Shown piece by piece: positions 24,701-38,243 of a stretch of 64,000 nt of DNA; within the stretch, counting starts at the first letter, position 1; each line of letters begins with the position of its first letter. Source of the DNA: Anastatus disparis (lineage: Eukaryota; Arthropoda; Insecta; Hymenoptera; Eupelmidae); NCBI GenBank assembly GCA_017163975.1, contig JAFFSR010000004.1:5890001-5954000 (forward strand), in the 5' to 3' direction. Made by a program: the position numbers and the translations under genes. The notes under the pieces are model-generated. The model made no database searches. It saw nothing but the letters and a program-made list of their open reading frames with translations, and had not been told where the DNA came from.

Positions 24701-26193
24701 TGTAAATAAAAATATTACAAATCGTTTGATGAAATTCACTTCCAATTAAAATAATAAAAAATATTACAATATTCGTATTGCAAGTGCGTATGATTATTAA
24801 TATTTTTCTTTTTAAGTTATACACATACAGGTTGCATACTTGTGGCCGCACCTTTTTAATTTTTGCTAATCCAACGAATATATACGCATCTTCTTACTAA
24901 CCGTTCGCGCGACCTTTTACCGAAAGGATGCGCCAGCCACCGCCTTTACATGGAAAGTCTCTAACTCTAGTGATGCATTTTATATCATTATCGTAAATAA
25001 TGTACCGTTATACCTATACTCCTTATAATGTATATCTATATACGTATGTGAGTATATGTGTGTGGAGAGAGAATTTTTCGTTGTTTTTCATCATCAGGTT
25101 TAAACCGTTAAAATTTCTGCTTTCAAGTTTTTTTTATTACATTACCTAAGAGAGCAAAAGCTTTTTCTTAGGTATACATTCTATGCGCTAGAGTCGATGG
25201 ATACTTTTATTCGAATAATAATTTACCTTCATCGGAAACACAATGTTACAAAAAAAAGAGATTAATGTAAAACCCGTAATAACGTAATTTTGTGCATCCA
25301 ATGTTAAATTTGATTTTTCAATTTGATTAATCGAATCTTCTTCGAACTGTACATCATAATTGTTTATGGAAACATTTTTTTATACATGTAAGACTAACAT
25401 ATTTTTAATATTTTGTATCTTGAAAATATATTAATTTAAAATTTTTTGAATTTATTACTTTTACAGGTCAGAATAACGTAAAATGAAATTTTTATACTGA
25501 AGCAAGTGTAAAATACACCAAGACAATTTTATAGATAAATTTTTTATTTTCTTAGCATTATCTTTTCTAACTAATAAAATAAATGGAAATAATCATTTGA
25601 AAATTTATGAATAGATTAAATTATTTATATTAACACAATATTTAAAAACTAATACCTATACTAATATTTTTAAAAATTATATTTTCAATGTTTGAAATTA
25701 ATTATTCAACAATAACAGATTAAACATTTTCAATGAAAATTAATGATTTGGTTATATAATTAAATTTTAATGACCTCGTTGAAATGATTTTACTATTTAT
25801 AATTATAAGCGCATAATTTCATTACTATGCGTATATAGAGTGATATAATGCATAGCGAGTCCTATGATTAATGGCAAGTGTTTAATGGATTACCTCGACG
25901 GATACGTAACAGTTAAAATATGCTATTAACTGTAAATCTAATATTTTTTTTTAAATGTACAACATTTTAGTTGTTTGAACATGTTTATATGTGAAAGAAT
26001 TTAATGAAATAATCAATATTAGTTCATAACGTAACTGTTATGAATTTTTGTTAAAAATACGTGATTAGAATATATAATTTTAAAAAAATGGAAAATTAAG
26101 CTTATACTTTTATAATAATTTTAAGTACTTAATTTATAATCTTGCTATAATTAATTTAATTGATGCAATCCTTTATTACATTCTTTGTTGATT
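21733..26193. other. AT-rich intergenic sequence
   Basis: No supported gene. A quasi-periodic degenerate repeat lies at 23083-23500 (listed separately). A GC-richer patch at 24840-24960 could be regulatory. Confidence 0.5.
23083..23500. repeat. degenerate short-period repeat tract (AAGCTTT / GAAATATTC words)
   Basis: Variants of AAGCTTT, GAAATATTCC, GAAATTTCT and AATCTTAC recur throughout this stretch at irregular short spacing, on both strands. This is not simple low complexity. It resembles an old, decayed tandem array. Confidence 0.4.
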
Positions 26194-26395
26194 GAGGTCG
26201 TCAGCGGCTCAGTCGGTAGAGCGATGGATTCGTAATCTCAAGGTTTTGAGTTTGAATCTCGCTCTCAGCCGATTGATAGAAGCGCACCACTGTATGTTAC
26301 ATATGTTTTGTTCAAAAACACACTGAACAATCTCCGTCGCTAATTAGCTTATCTAAATGATAATACAGCGACATTAAATAAAATTAAAAAAAAAA
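26194..26395 (+). mobile_element. tRNA-derived SINE, copy 3
   Basis: Starts GAGGTCGTCAGCGGCTCAGTCGG with the A box intact. The B-box region is changed to GTTTGAATCTC. The anticodon-loop position reads TTCGTAA (CGT). The shared body (CACTGTATGTTACATATG, TTTTGTTC, ATCTCCGTCGCTAATTAG) and the tail (ACATTAAATAAAATT then A-rich) follow. It is plus-oriented like copies 1 and 2. Confidence 0.88.
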
Positions 26396-29300
26396 TTGTT
26401 TATTCAGTGATTTTAATGTTTTGGCGATGAATTAATTTTTTTAATTATATTTTAATAAATGTTTATATAATTTATTAATTATATAGATTTTTATACATAA
26501 TAAATTCAATAATCAAAATATGATTAACATAATTATGTAAAAATAATCTTTTAAAATTATTCGAAACTACGAGAGCAGTTGTAAAGAAGCAAATAATTAA
26601 AGAATTAAAAGTAAATCATTTATAGAGGGTAATGTTTTCTTACAATGAATTTCAAATATGAAGTATGATGATAGTAGTTCCAGAAAATAATTGTTTCCAA
26701 TCCAAATATTTGTCTCCATCCGGTGTTAAACTAAAAATTAGTGAATCCCATTTCAAACACTCGATTTATCATATTATCAAATATTTTGCTATAATGAGAA
26801 TATTTTGATAACATCATTTTTAACATTGCAGAAAACAAAAATTCCTCAATGGGACTCAATGTCTATCCATTTTCTGGTTCTGAATAAAGCCGTGCATGTA
26901 TAATCGTTGAAAAAATGCGTTTAACGGTTTGATCTTTTCTGATTACTTTTACACAGGAACCATTGATTTTTATTCGACTGGAAGTAGAAAAAAATTCAGG
27001 TTTTAGATATCTTATTCCGTTTAACGTTCGGTTTTCCATGACTATCTAGCGTCGCTTACATCTTAAAATTATTTGAAATTACGAAATCAATTAGTATATA
27101 ATTCATCGAATAAATACGTTAGAATTTGGGCTGAAAATAAAATTGATACGCGTATTAATTAAACAAATAAATAATATTCTTTATTTTGAACTTTTTGATA
27201 ATGAAAGGACAGAAAGTCCATTTAGAATAAGCGTTACATAGTCCATATTTTATTTTCGATTTTAAATAGATACTTTAGTAGAAGCAAGTATAGTATGATA
27301 AATAAAATTACTACATTTTGGTACCATAAGATCATAATGTTGCTTATAATCAAGAGACGCACTGTCTTTCGATAAATCATAGTATAAATTAGGGATACTT
27401 TCCACTGCTTTGTAGGAAAAGAGTTTAATATTTATTAAAAGATCCATATTATTTATCATAAGTAATTGTACAGTCTTTCAGACAGGACGTTAATAATGCC
27501 AACATCTAGAACATACAGTTCAGGTATTTGAACTTTATCATTTTTTTACTTGTTTAACAAACATATCAAGTGTTAATACTGCTTTTAGACGAAATCCATA
27601 TAAGTTATTCAATTTTTCATTAACAGTTTGTTGTCCCCTGAAAACTGTTCTATTATATTTTCATTATTAAATAGATTATATTGATGTATCAATACTGTAA
27701 CGTAACTGTGATTGAAATTTGATAAAATTAACTGACTGCTGTAGAATTTTTTTTCAATTATTTCAATTATGGTAACGTATACAAATTTTTCTGATCATAT
27801 GGATTGAAATAATTTTTTAAAAATTAATGTTTACATTTTTTTTGAGAGAAATACAAGAAAGTAAGGTCGCGATCCCACATTTAAAAAATTATTTAAATAC
27901 CATAAATATTAAAATATTTCATTAAACAAATCGCTGTTAAACTGATGAGCTTTGATAAACAAAATTTTAAATATTTCTTTTTTAAAATTTTCTGACAATA
28001 TTCTTATTATTGGCAAGAATTTTCGTCCACATAATTTATTATTTCTTTTACATTTATAATAATATACGGCAATTGGTTACCAAACATCTTTATAAAAGAT
28101 GCACAAACATAAAGGTTATCATGATCTAGAGCATATGTAAATAATGATGCACGTTTTATTATTAATGACTACTTTAATATATTTATTTATGTAGCTTATG
28201 ACGCCCAGTATACATTGCAGTGATCTCCGTAAAAAATGATAATTAAATACAATAATTTTATTATTTAATTATATATTTGTTCAAACGCTTAAAATTACAA
28301 CGTTTAAGCAATTCGACTACGGCATTTAAAACTTAACTGCGTACATGTAATAATCAATAAAGTTATTAAAATAAATAATATAAATATATCAATGATGAAT
28401 AACTTAAAATTTAAAACTAATATTTCAAGTTTGAGAAAAGTAAGTATTGAACCTTGAACTTTAATGCTATGCTTTTTGAATAATATATGTTAAAGAAGCG
28501 ATATTAAATGAATATTCTAAAGAACATAATTCAAGTGTAATTAGTTTATATTAAACTAAAATTTAATTTATAAATTTACGTTTTTAAATGTGAATTCAAT
28601 AAGTCTGGGACTTAATTTATTAAATTCCGAAACACAACAAAAATCTATGATAAAGGCCCATGCGAAGAAGCTGCAGTCGTGAGACCAAAAAGTTTAGAAC
28701 GTGAATATAAGATTAAAATTTTAAATCAACTTATCTCATGATAGAGTGAAAAAAATAGATATCCTGACATTATTAGTGTAGATTTTTATATTCTTTTAAT
28801 AACATTTTTATAGGATGTAATTTTTTAATTTTTCATTCTTCATTTTTTGGCTTTAGTACTTAGACTTGCCGTCAAGACACGACCGCGCCTCTTAATCATT
28901 ACTTTTTATTTGCATAATAAAAATCAAGTTATCTTATAATCTTTTCCGCCATTCAAAAATTCTTCTCATATAAAAATAAGCTTAAGAACGCAGAATTATT
29001 TCAATAATTTATTTGTATATATGTGTTGGTTGAATTTGCGTATGTCAACATACGAAGACACGTATTAAGTTAAGCGATGCAAATAAACCATTGCATATAT
29101 ATACACAAGTTTACATTTTTCAAGTGCACGGCCCATCATCTTTGTCGATGCGCAAATTATAAAATAACTTAAACGTAAGTGCATTTTCACTTTGCTTTTT
29201 CATGCGAAAATTGTTGGTTGAAGAGAGAGAGAAAGAAAAAAAAAATCAGAATACGTGCAATGCCATTAGTCATCGATTTGTAAGATTACTCGACTGTGGA

Positions 29301-29930
29301 TTAATGGATATGATGTTTTATCTCGGATTTATGGAATGTTAAAAAAAAATAATATTGACTTTATTTAATACTCGTAAACATCTGTTTTGACGGTTGAGGA
29401 ATTTTAAGGATTGATTTTTTTTAATAATTTTAACATTTTCAAGTTACACCTTTTATAGTCGAGTATAAGTTAAAAAGAGTTTAAATTATATAAATGTTCA
29501 ATTAATATAGAATAACTATGAAAAATAGTTTTTCATAATTCTTATATATTAATTGATTATATTATGTTATATATTTGGATATTGTAAACAATTCATGTAA
29601 ATTTATTCACAAAATAATAAATTTAAAATTTAAGAAAATGAATTACCCGTTTTTTAATTATCTTTAATTTGAGAGTGTTTAACATTTGGATCTCAAATTT
29701 GTTCTAATATTGGTATTTTTAACTGATATCTTCAACTCTCGGTTAGGTAATCAATTTTTTAAACTTATCAGCAAGTTTATTTGAATTTAAAGAATTTAAA
29801 AAAAAAAAGTAATTATTCTAGATTTTTATTAAAAAATATAACAGTTAAGATCGAAATTTTTTAATTAAAAATAATCTGTTTAAAATTTTTACATGCCATA
29901 TAGAGAAAAAAAGAAAATTATAATATTTTG
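26396..29930. other. AT-rich intergenic sequence
   Basis: No supported gene. A more complex patch at 29030-29210 contains an octamer-type ATGCAAAT site and other non-AT words and may be regulatory. Confidence 0.5.
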
Positions 29931-30120
29931 TTTTTAACGTCGCTGTATTTATGCTATGATTGCAATGCTTATTAACGACGGAGATCTCCTGCGTGTTTAT
30001 GAACTTCAGCACATGTAACGTACAGTGGTGTTTGTATATAAATCGGCCGAGTGCGGGATTCGAACTCGAAACCTCGAGATTATGAATCTATCACTCTACC
30101 GAATGAGCCACAGGGAGCTC
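29931..30120 (-). mobile_element. tRNA-derived SINE, copy 4
   Basis: Same family read on the minus strand. The head runs down from 30120 with A box TGGCTCATTCGG and B box GTTCGAATCCC. The body ends in AGCATAAATACAGCGACG next to the T/A-rich tail at 29931. The small open frame starting at 30025 on the plus strand is only an antisense shadow of this element. Confidence 0.88.
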
Positions 30121-33100
30121 TATTACAATCGTATACGGATTAGAACACAATTTAGATTATATCAAGTATTCTTGTTCTATGCACGTTTTAAACTGAATTT
30201 CTATTATTTCTTTGTAATTGGAAAAATATTTGAGCTTTTTGGTTACATTTTCCTTTTAATAGAAAAATTTTGATATGTAGAATGGAAGGATTTTAAATTT
30301 TTATATATTTTTAGTGAAAATCCTTAAAAATAATTAGTACAAAAACTCTACGATCTAAAAGCAGGTATAACTTTTTAAAAATATTACTTAAAAATTTGAA
30401 TAAGTCTGATTATAACTTTTTATAAATTGAGTATTGGATTGAATAAATGCAGTTTCCTTCATAATTTTATATGAAAAAATTTTCTAAAATTACAAAAAAT
30501 CCGAAGATCAGTAAGTGGAAGACTCCTTTTGTTAGTCTATTTGCAAAAAATCAAAATTCATATACTTGTAAAAATTCATTTGGTTCTGTTATTGGATTTC
30601 TAATAACAATGAAACAATCATTTCTTCATTGAAAAGCTCAATAAGCTTTTATTCAGTTGAAAACATTATTTACCTAAAAAAATTAATAATATGTTTTGTA
30701 TGGATAACAAAAATATTCTATATCATAAAATAAAATATAAATATTTGTATCATTCAACTAAATAAAAACTAATTATTAATAACCAATTAATAATAAAAAC
30801 GATTAAGATCAATAGAAAATTATTTCTGTTGATATTATTCAAACAAGATTTTCATATTACGTACAAACAAAAGTAATCTTGCGTTGCATTCAAATACATT
30901 CTCCATTTGATTTGAATTAATTTTTTTTATTAAATTTTTTATTAATGTTACAAATATTATTAAATATTTGTACATTGTACAGATGATTTTTACTTCGTTT
31001 ATATTTTTATAATTTAACAGTCATAATATATTATATAACTATATTTTTAATTATGTTTTGTATAAACTTTTTTAAAACTAAGTTTACAAAATAATAAACG
31101 TTGAATAGGTTTTAAAAAAAATTAAGATATGAATTTCAAAATATTTCATATTTTTATTTCCGTTATTTCTTTTTTTACGACCTTTTACATTTTTCTAAAT
31201 GAACACATCTTACAATTGGATGAAAATCTATAAATCTAAATGATATATAATTAATTATAAAATTTCCACAAGTCAGGACTGGAATTCCATTATTAAAATT
31301 CAAAGCAAAGAAAGCCGAAAATTCTTCATTTCTTTAAAAATCCATATCTTTCTACTATCTTTCTTTGTAAAAGCAATTCTCTCTAAGAATTTCACCTTTT
31401 CTAAATAAGAAATAGCGCGTCAACGCACACACACACACACACACACACAGCCACACACAATTGGCTTTGGCCTTCTCTCTTTCTTTATTTCTTCTTGTCG
31501 TGTGCACACCTTGCCCTCATATAATCATACCATAAGTTCATATATATATACCTACAGGTAAAGACCTGGTGCATATCTACGGCAATGGTGTATAACAAAA
31601 CAAAAGAAAATAAATAAAGAAGAAAAAAAATGCTGCTTTAGCTTTTGTTGCACGCGTTCTCTCGCAAAATGCCGACACAAACACACAGGCAGAACAACGT
31701 CTCTTTGCTCTTCTCTCGGTCATTCCACTCATTGCCGCACAGCCGGTATATATAGAAGAGAAAGAGAAGTGTGTGGTACTTTTATGTACATTGCATTATA
31801 AGCTTAGACGACATGCACAAGGTCGTCACTTCCTTTGCTTTTGCACGCGCATTACCTTTTTTTTCTTCTTCTTATTCCTTTCTTAGCGCTCGTTTTCATT
31901 CTCTAACGTGCGTTTCCTCTTTACAGGTACGCACAGCTACGAGAGATATATAGAAAAACCTCATCTAACAGGGCTTCTTCTTAGCTCCAACTTTTTATTT
32001 CTTATGCACAATCTCTTTTCTCCTCTTTCTCTTCAAAGGAACCTTCTTCTTCTTTTTTTTCCTTCAACTTTTTAAAGGATGATCGAGGTTTTTCTGGGCT
32101 ACGCGTAGCATCAATATTCTCGACTGATCGGATATATACGTTCGTTTTTTTTCACACTCTTCTTCCTGCCGTTGTATTTTATGTATGAATATATACGTGC
32201 AACGTATAGGCTCTCTTTTGTGTATTTCCTTTGGCTTCTTTCCCTTTCCTGTATATTTACAACACAAGACTGTGCGGCATATTGAAAATTGACAGGCGAA
32301 ACGAAGAGAGAGAGAAGAATCGCTCCATTGGCTTGGAAATTGTTATGTATATGGAGAGGCCGAAAACTGGAAGAACTAGAATTTCACTGATGTACAGGCC
32401 TTGTGGTTTTAATAATATCTCTGATGGTGGAAGAAAAAAAATAAAAGGGAAGTACCTACCTAAGAGGAAGAAAGATTTGAATTTCGTTGAATTTCGTGTC
32501 CTGAAGATTATTACAATATGAGAGAAATCGGATGTTGTTATTATAAGGTACAGAAAAATATAAGTTTTCTTTTGAATGCACTTGTGCACAGGTTGCATTG
32601 AGATACACATGTATTTTTTCTTTTATGCGTATATAAGTATATGATCAGCTGATGTCGAATTTAGCTTATTTCTTTTTATTATTAATAGTAAGATTGAAGT
32701 TTCAAAAGTATAATTTGGATTTAAGTAAAAACAGAGTTGGTAAAATATTTCTAATACTATTTCATTTAATCAATTTATTATTAAAACTAATGAGAAGGTT
32801 CAATCGCATAAACTTTATTCTATGTGAATTTAAAAAAAGTAATTAAAAGTACTTTTTTCAAAATTCGCATATACTTTATTTTTTTTATATATTAATGAAG
32901 ATTGTTACACTAAAAGAGAACATTGTAAATATTTTTATAATTTCTTGCATTTATATAAAGTTTGTTTACAACACGTAAGTTAAAAAAAGAATTCTATGAT
33001 TAAAAGAAATTTTATGATTAATTTTTTGATAATAAAATTAAAATTCTTTTTTAAATTTATAAGTCAGTTTTTCTGATCTTAATTAAATATTACCTTTAAT

Positions 33101-33418
33101 TTCCTGTAATACCTATAATCATCATACTTGAAAAATATCCATAGCTAAAAATATAAAATATCACTTATCACGCGACTTTTTCTACTGCTTACAATAAAAC
33201 TATCAGTTTGAAAATTGGTTGATTGAAAGTTAATTGCTACTTATTCAAGGATTATTGACCGATCGAAAGTTAATTTATTCAATGTTAAAATTGAATGCGC
33301 TGCATTACAATTATTATGGTTATATTATTTACTTTCTAATTGTACCAGCCGAAAATAGTGCATCGTTATTATTCTTCTAGGTCATATATAATGTTTTTTT
33401 TACGTTTGCTGTATTCAG
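30121..33418. other. intergenic sequence with a microsatellite-bearing GC patch
   Basis: AT-rich up to about 31400. The part 31400-32300 is CT-rich, higher-GC, low-complexity sequence with TATATA stretches, similar in style to the block at 4249-6560 and possibly a promoter or enhancer. No exon with good splice sites was identified. Confidence 0.45.
31426..31449. repeat. (CA)12 microsatellite
   Basis: A perfect CA dinucleotide run, followed by a short interrupted CCACACAC stretch. Confidence 0.95.
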
Positions 33419-33568
33419 TTATATGGTCAATGTCCCAATTGCTACTCACGAACCTATTACTAGCCGTTCATTGTTAAAAATTTTTTTTTGTATCTAAATA
33501 ACATTGAGCGGTTAGTAATAGGTTCATTTCTAACAGCGAGTAGCAATTGGGACATTGACCATATATAA
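33419..33568. repeat. foldback element, ~58-bp arms with an asymmetric insert
   Basis: The left arm (ATATGGTCAATGTCCCAATT, GCTACTC, AACCTATTACTA) is matched by the right arm 33499-33568. The right arm carries about 11 extra bases between the GAGTAGC and TAGGTTC blocks. An A/T-rich loop separates the arms. It is a MITE-like hairpin with no ORF. Confidence 0.75.
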
Positions 33569-34920
33569 ACGAATGCTGTAGGTATTTATGCGAGCAATTT
33601 TATAAATAATTTGATTTTTCCGGATACCAAACGTAAAAAAAATCTTTTTTTTTTTAATTCATTAAACCTTTTATTCTAAAATATAAGTAGAGCTATAAAA
33701 ATTTTTTTATATTTTCATTTAGTCGAAAATGTAGTGTGATATTTAATTATGCCGATATTTTTCATTTCAATTAAGCTAAATACTTTTGTGTTTATAAAGA
33801 TGAAAATATTTTCTGTTGATATAGCTTTTTTATCTTTTATTAAATCCCAGATTTATGTCTGAGTCTTTCGAACCCCTATGCAAATTGTTAAAAATTTAAC
33901 CAAATTAAAAGATACACGCATAACCGATTTTTAAGGATTATGTAAATGCATACTATAATTTAATTATAACCTTGCATTGAATTTAAGGTATTAAAGCCTT
34001 GAGTTTTAAATGGATATTCGTTTTTCTAAAATTGATACAAATAAATTGTAATCGTATAATTATATTGAAATTCAAAAGAATAATCAATAGATACGCAAAT
34101 TTATTGTCAAGACTATAAAAAGTTTGAAAAACTTTCAAGTTACATCAAATTTAATGTATAAAATCAAATTAGATGTTAAACGGAAAAAATAAATAAATTA
34201 ATGTAAAAAGTGTTTCTAATATCTTTAGATTGATGAAAGTCAAATGTTTTATTTGAATTTATTAAATGATTTAATTAGTTAACACTAAAAAAATTTTTAA
34301 TTTAATAAAGTAGCCACGTTACCAAGTACAAAAATAACGATTGATTGGTAAACATATAATTAAATGATCCTTTTTGGAATCCATACATATTATCGACTTG
34401 TAGCAAGATCATTTATTTGTTAAATGTAATGTAATTTTTTTGTTAAAAAAATTTCTAAATACGTTATCTTGATCAGGAAGAAATTATTGCGCAATAACGA
34501 AAATTTATTACGAACATTCAGCATGAATCTTACAAATAGTTTCACGTGACTCGCGGTATCCGACGCATGTAATGTGGATGATTTTTATACGTAACTTCAT
34601 TAAATGATTCGCTTAATCCTTGACGCGGTAAACAAATTAAAATATCAATTAAATAATATGAAATGTCTTTGGGCGATGCATTAATATAGAAGAATTTTAC
34701 ATGTTTTGAATTCGATGGAAATTTAAGAAGATTCAGAAATTAATAACGGAGAATTAATTGTTTCTCTGAAGTAAAACATTTAGCATGATTTCGATAATAT
34801 GCACTGCATACGAAAAATTTTCGTTCGTTTTAAAAAGTTTGGAAATTAAATAACTAATTGATAAAAATTTGAAATCGTTAAATATTGGTAAGATGGGATA
34901 TTTTTTTACAGCTAAATCGC
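33569..34920. other. AT-rich intergenic sequence
   Basis: No supported gene or structured repeat was seen between the two flanking foldbacks. Confidence 0.5.
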
Positions 34921-35062
34921 CTTACCCTTAAGAAAAAAACACCCAACTTCGGTGTTATTTTGTACACCGAACCGTATTTTTGACTGCTATGACACTTCCA
35001 TTCATACGAAAAATTTGTTCGGTGTACGAAATAACACCGTAGTTCGGTGTTTTTTTCGTAAG
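34921..35062. repeat. foldback element with internal TCGGTGT repeats
   Basis: The left arm 34921-34972 (starting CTTAC, with AAAAAAACACC, GGTGTTATTT, TACACCGAAC) pairs with the right arm 35018-35062 (GTTCGGTGTAC, AAATAACACC, GGTGTTTTTTTCGTAAG). Each arm also holds smaller ACACCGAA/TTCGGTGT inverted repeats, so it can fold as a branched hairpin. Confidence 0.75.
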
Positions 35063-36479
35063 AGTAGATATGTTCAATAACTAAATTTTTTACCACTAAA
35101 TTTGATATATTAAAATTTTTTTTGTTTCATATGCTTAAAATCTCATCTGATGATATTTGGTTTTTGCATGTTTTAAATCATTTTTAGCTGATAAGAGACT
35201 ATTTTTTAGAAATGCTCAATTAAAAAAAAGGTAAGACTAATTTTTCAAAAATTTACGTTTAAATTTTTCTCAAAAAGTAAAAAATATAATAAGATTATAT
35301 TTCATTTGAGATTTTTTAAAGAGGATCCTGATTGGAAGGATCTGATCAAAACTGATAAAAGTTTGCAGATTCGAGAGCAAAAACTGGATGAAATTTATAC
35401 TGTTTTTTCGCCAGTTTTTTTAGATATTTTCAACCAGGTTAAGAAATACAAAAGTTTTATTTACATTAATTTTATATTTTTTATTAAAATGTAAATTATA
35501 TTTAGTAGTGTTTTAATTTTGAATGTCAATAATTGAATTGCAGTTAAAATTAAAATTATCAAAAACTTGTAAATTATAAAATAAATTTAACGCGTATAGA
35601 TTACAGTATTATTATAATAATAATTATATTTTAAATTTCGAATTTTGTCGTATTTGTGCATTATGTAAGTTGGAGTTCAATGAACTTGGAATAATTATTG
35701 CGTTAATGCTTCATCAAACATCTGTAAATTATCTTGTTGCGCCGTTTAGAAGATAAAAGATCAAATTTATGTATATTTAACGTATATATGCATATATAAA
35801 CGCACCTTTAAGAACGCATCATTTATGTTGATTCTACAATGTAAAGATTTTTATTACATGCTTTAAAAATTAATTAACCAGCAAATTGATGTAAGTAATC
35901 ATTACCATCAGCTGATTTCTTGGCAGTGAATTTTCTTACCAATTGCTACTAACACTAAAAGTAATTTCAAGCATTTAAAGGCACATGTATTTCCCTCTCT
36001 CAGTCATTGGTCGAACTATTAAACCTAATAAAAATACACATTCCGCTCTCTATCTTCTGCTCGTTCAAGTAAAAACAGCTGACCAGTCGTGGAATGAATC
36101 GCGTCTCAATGACATCGAAATATCTATATATATGTCAAAATAATATTGACGTATGTTGTTTTTTTTTCATTATCGTAAAAATATCCATGTGTTATTTGTC
36201 TGCTAAGCACAACAAAGACATATTATTTTAATTTTTCTTTATTGTTTTTTAGTATTTCATCGATCAAGTAAAAAAATAATTGACAGCTTTCTCTTTATTT
36301 GGTGGAATCAAGAGGGAGAAATGTGTAGGAGTTGGTAAAAAAAAGAGAAATGTGTAATATAGCATTGGAATGTAAACGTGAGTATGCACAAATACAAAAC
36401 CTAACCTTATTGTCTGTGTGTTTTGATGAGTGGAAATGATAAAATAGTGAGAAATGAGAACAGTGCTACGTAATTATAT
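35063..36479. other. AT-rich sequence upstream of the PLEKHM1-like gene
   Basis: No supported gene. The region around 36000-36120 has less biased composition and could hold promoter elements for the downstream gene. Confidence 0.45.
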
Positions 36480-36676
36480 CGTCATCATTTTGCAGGTTAA
36501 AGTTCGCTTCATTTACAAGGCGTACATTCTTACTTCCTCGTCTTGATAAAGAATATAAATCGTGTACAAAATCAGACCTCGTTTTTTTTTATTCATCAAG
36601 AATGTCGATGGTTTATTACATAATTCGTACCAAAAGTTTCAGTCTGGGACAAATAATCAGGAAAGAGTGACGATAA
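36480..36676 (+). promoter_or_regulatory. possible non-coding first exon or promoter of the PLEKHM1-like gene
   Basis: The stretch ends at a strong donor (ATAA|GTAAGTG, GT at 36677) and has more mixed composition than its flanks. The next acceptor candidate is TTTCAAATAG ending at 37753, just before the sequence leading into the PLEKHM1 start codon. Together these suggest a 5' UTR exon plus an intron of about 1 kb. Exon limits upstream of the donor are not determinable. Confidence 0.3.
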
Positions 36677-37783
36677 GTAAGTGTTTTATTTGTATATTAT
36701 TGTTTTTTAAAGATTTTGTATGTAAAAAGTGCTGTGATCATTTTTATTTTTGACAGTTGTGAAAATTAGACAAGTGATTTTATATAGTTATTTCTTGTTT
36801 AAATAATATATTTTCAAAATAAACAAGATAAGTTATATTTTGTTTTGACATTTGTAATGTAAACAATCTAAAAACTAATTTTTCTAAAATACTCAATTTT
36901 CTGTTTAATTTCTTTTGTAATTTGAGAGCTTTTAAAAAAAAGTAAATTAAATATTCAATTTTTCAATTCTGTTTAAAATTTTAACTTACATTAAATGTTT
37001 AAATTCTAAGTAAATACTGTCTACGCATAATTAATGCTGATTTCATAACCTTGAAATATTTCACTTGATATGAACAATAGATGATCAAATAGATTTTAGT
37101 TCTTCAAAAATTCCATTATTTTTACATTATAAAATCTTTAAATTAAAAGCAATCTATTAATTTATGCATAAACTGTACTGAAGTTTCTTTTGTTATACAA
37201 CTACTAAAGTAATGACCTAAATTTCAAATTAGTTTCTTCACTATGTTAGCGTCATTAGATAAATAAGTGAAACTGCTAATATCCATTGTAGATTATTTAC
37301 TTAATCCATTACTGTATTAATCGATGAAACTCTAGATAAAGAAAAAAGACAATACAGGAAGAAATGGGTTGTTATCAATGGTTTGTATTCTATATCTTAT
37401 CAGATTTTTTTTATGTTATAAAGTAATGTATACAAATGTCAAAAATAACATACTATCTTTATCTGATTCATTTAAATATATTGTTTGCTTACCAGACATT
37501 TTATTTCTATTAATTATTAATTAGTTTTTGTGAGGTATTATTGACATTATTTAATTTTATCTTGAAATACTTACATTCATAATATGGAATTTATGTGATA
37601 TATTGAATATTCAAAGTTTTTGTTTGCTTTATACTTACTAATACAAGTGCTGATTCATCATTCTTTGTGTTTTACCTAAATTCGTATTTAACAACCTAAA
37701 TGATAAAATTTAAATTTATATATTAATACTAAAATTTTGTGTATTTCAAATAGGAACTTCCACCTTGGCCAGTTAACTGAAAC

Positions 37784-38158
37784 ATGAGGACGACGGTGAC
37801 GTTGTCTCGCAGCATAAACCTAGACTCAACGACAGATACAAATTTCCTGCGATCAACCATCACCGTCTATTTGAAATCAAAAAATAAAGGAAAAAACCGT
37901 GAAAATGAATTCATTTCTGCGTACTGTAAATTCAACGGCGACTCGTCGCAACATGCTTGTGCGCGAGGCGCTTCAGCAGCAACTCAATACAACTGTTATA
38001 GAAATGCAAAGTGCACCAGGTGTACTAGAAGGCAATCCCGTAGAAATTTGCGACGAAGCACTGGCCATATGCTCAGCGCTCGAGGCAATATTCTTACACG
38101 GGTTGAAAGACAGTTTGTTGAACAGAGTGACAGAAGCTTTAAGTGGACCAGATTATGA
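37784..38158 (+). other. upstream open reading frame overlapping the PLEKHM1-like start
   Basis: An ATG at 37784 with A at -3 opens 124 codons in a different frame. It precedes the main ATG at 37905 and ends 253 bases inside exon 1. The peptide has no recognisable domain and is rich in R, T, S and N. If this part belongs to the mature mRNA, it would divert scanning ribosomes from the main start. An alternative acceptor nearer the main ATG would remove it. Confidence 0.4.
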
Positions 38159-38243
38159 CGCGATGCCCCAACCAAGTTTTTGGGGACCATTGCTTGTTTT
38201 TTCTCATAGACAAATTATTGACCAGATACAGTCACTTAGTCAG
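37905..38243 (+). CDS. Plekhm1: PLEKHM1-like, coding exon 1
   Basis: It encodes residues 1-113, from ATG at 37905 (A at -3) to CAG before the donor GTTAGT at 38244. The frame is open upstream to a GTG at 37899, but ATG is the natural start. It contains the first half of the RUN domain. Confidence 0.85.

Noticed and set aside
35306..35494. Peptide-like ORF beginning RFFKEDPDWKDL
   Set aside because: It looks protein-like but has no ATG (starts at TTG), no convincing splice acceptor and no recognisable family, so I left it out of the features.
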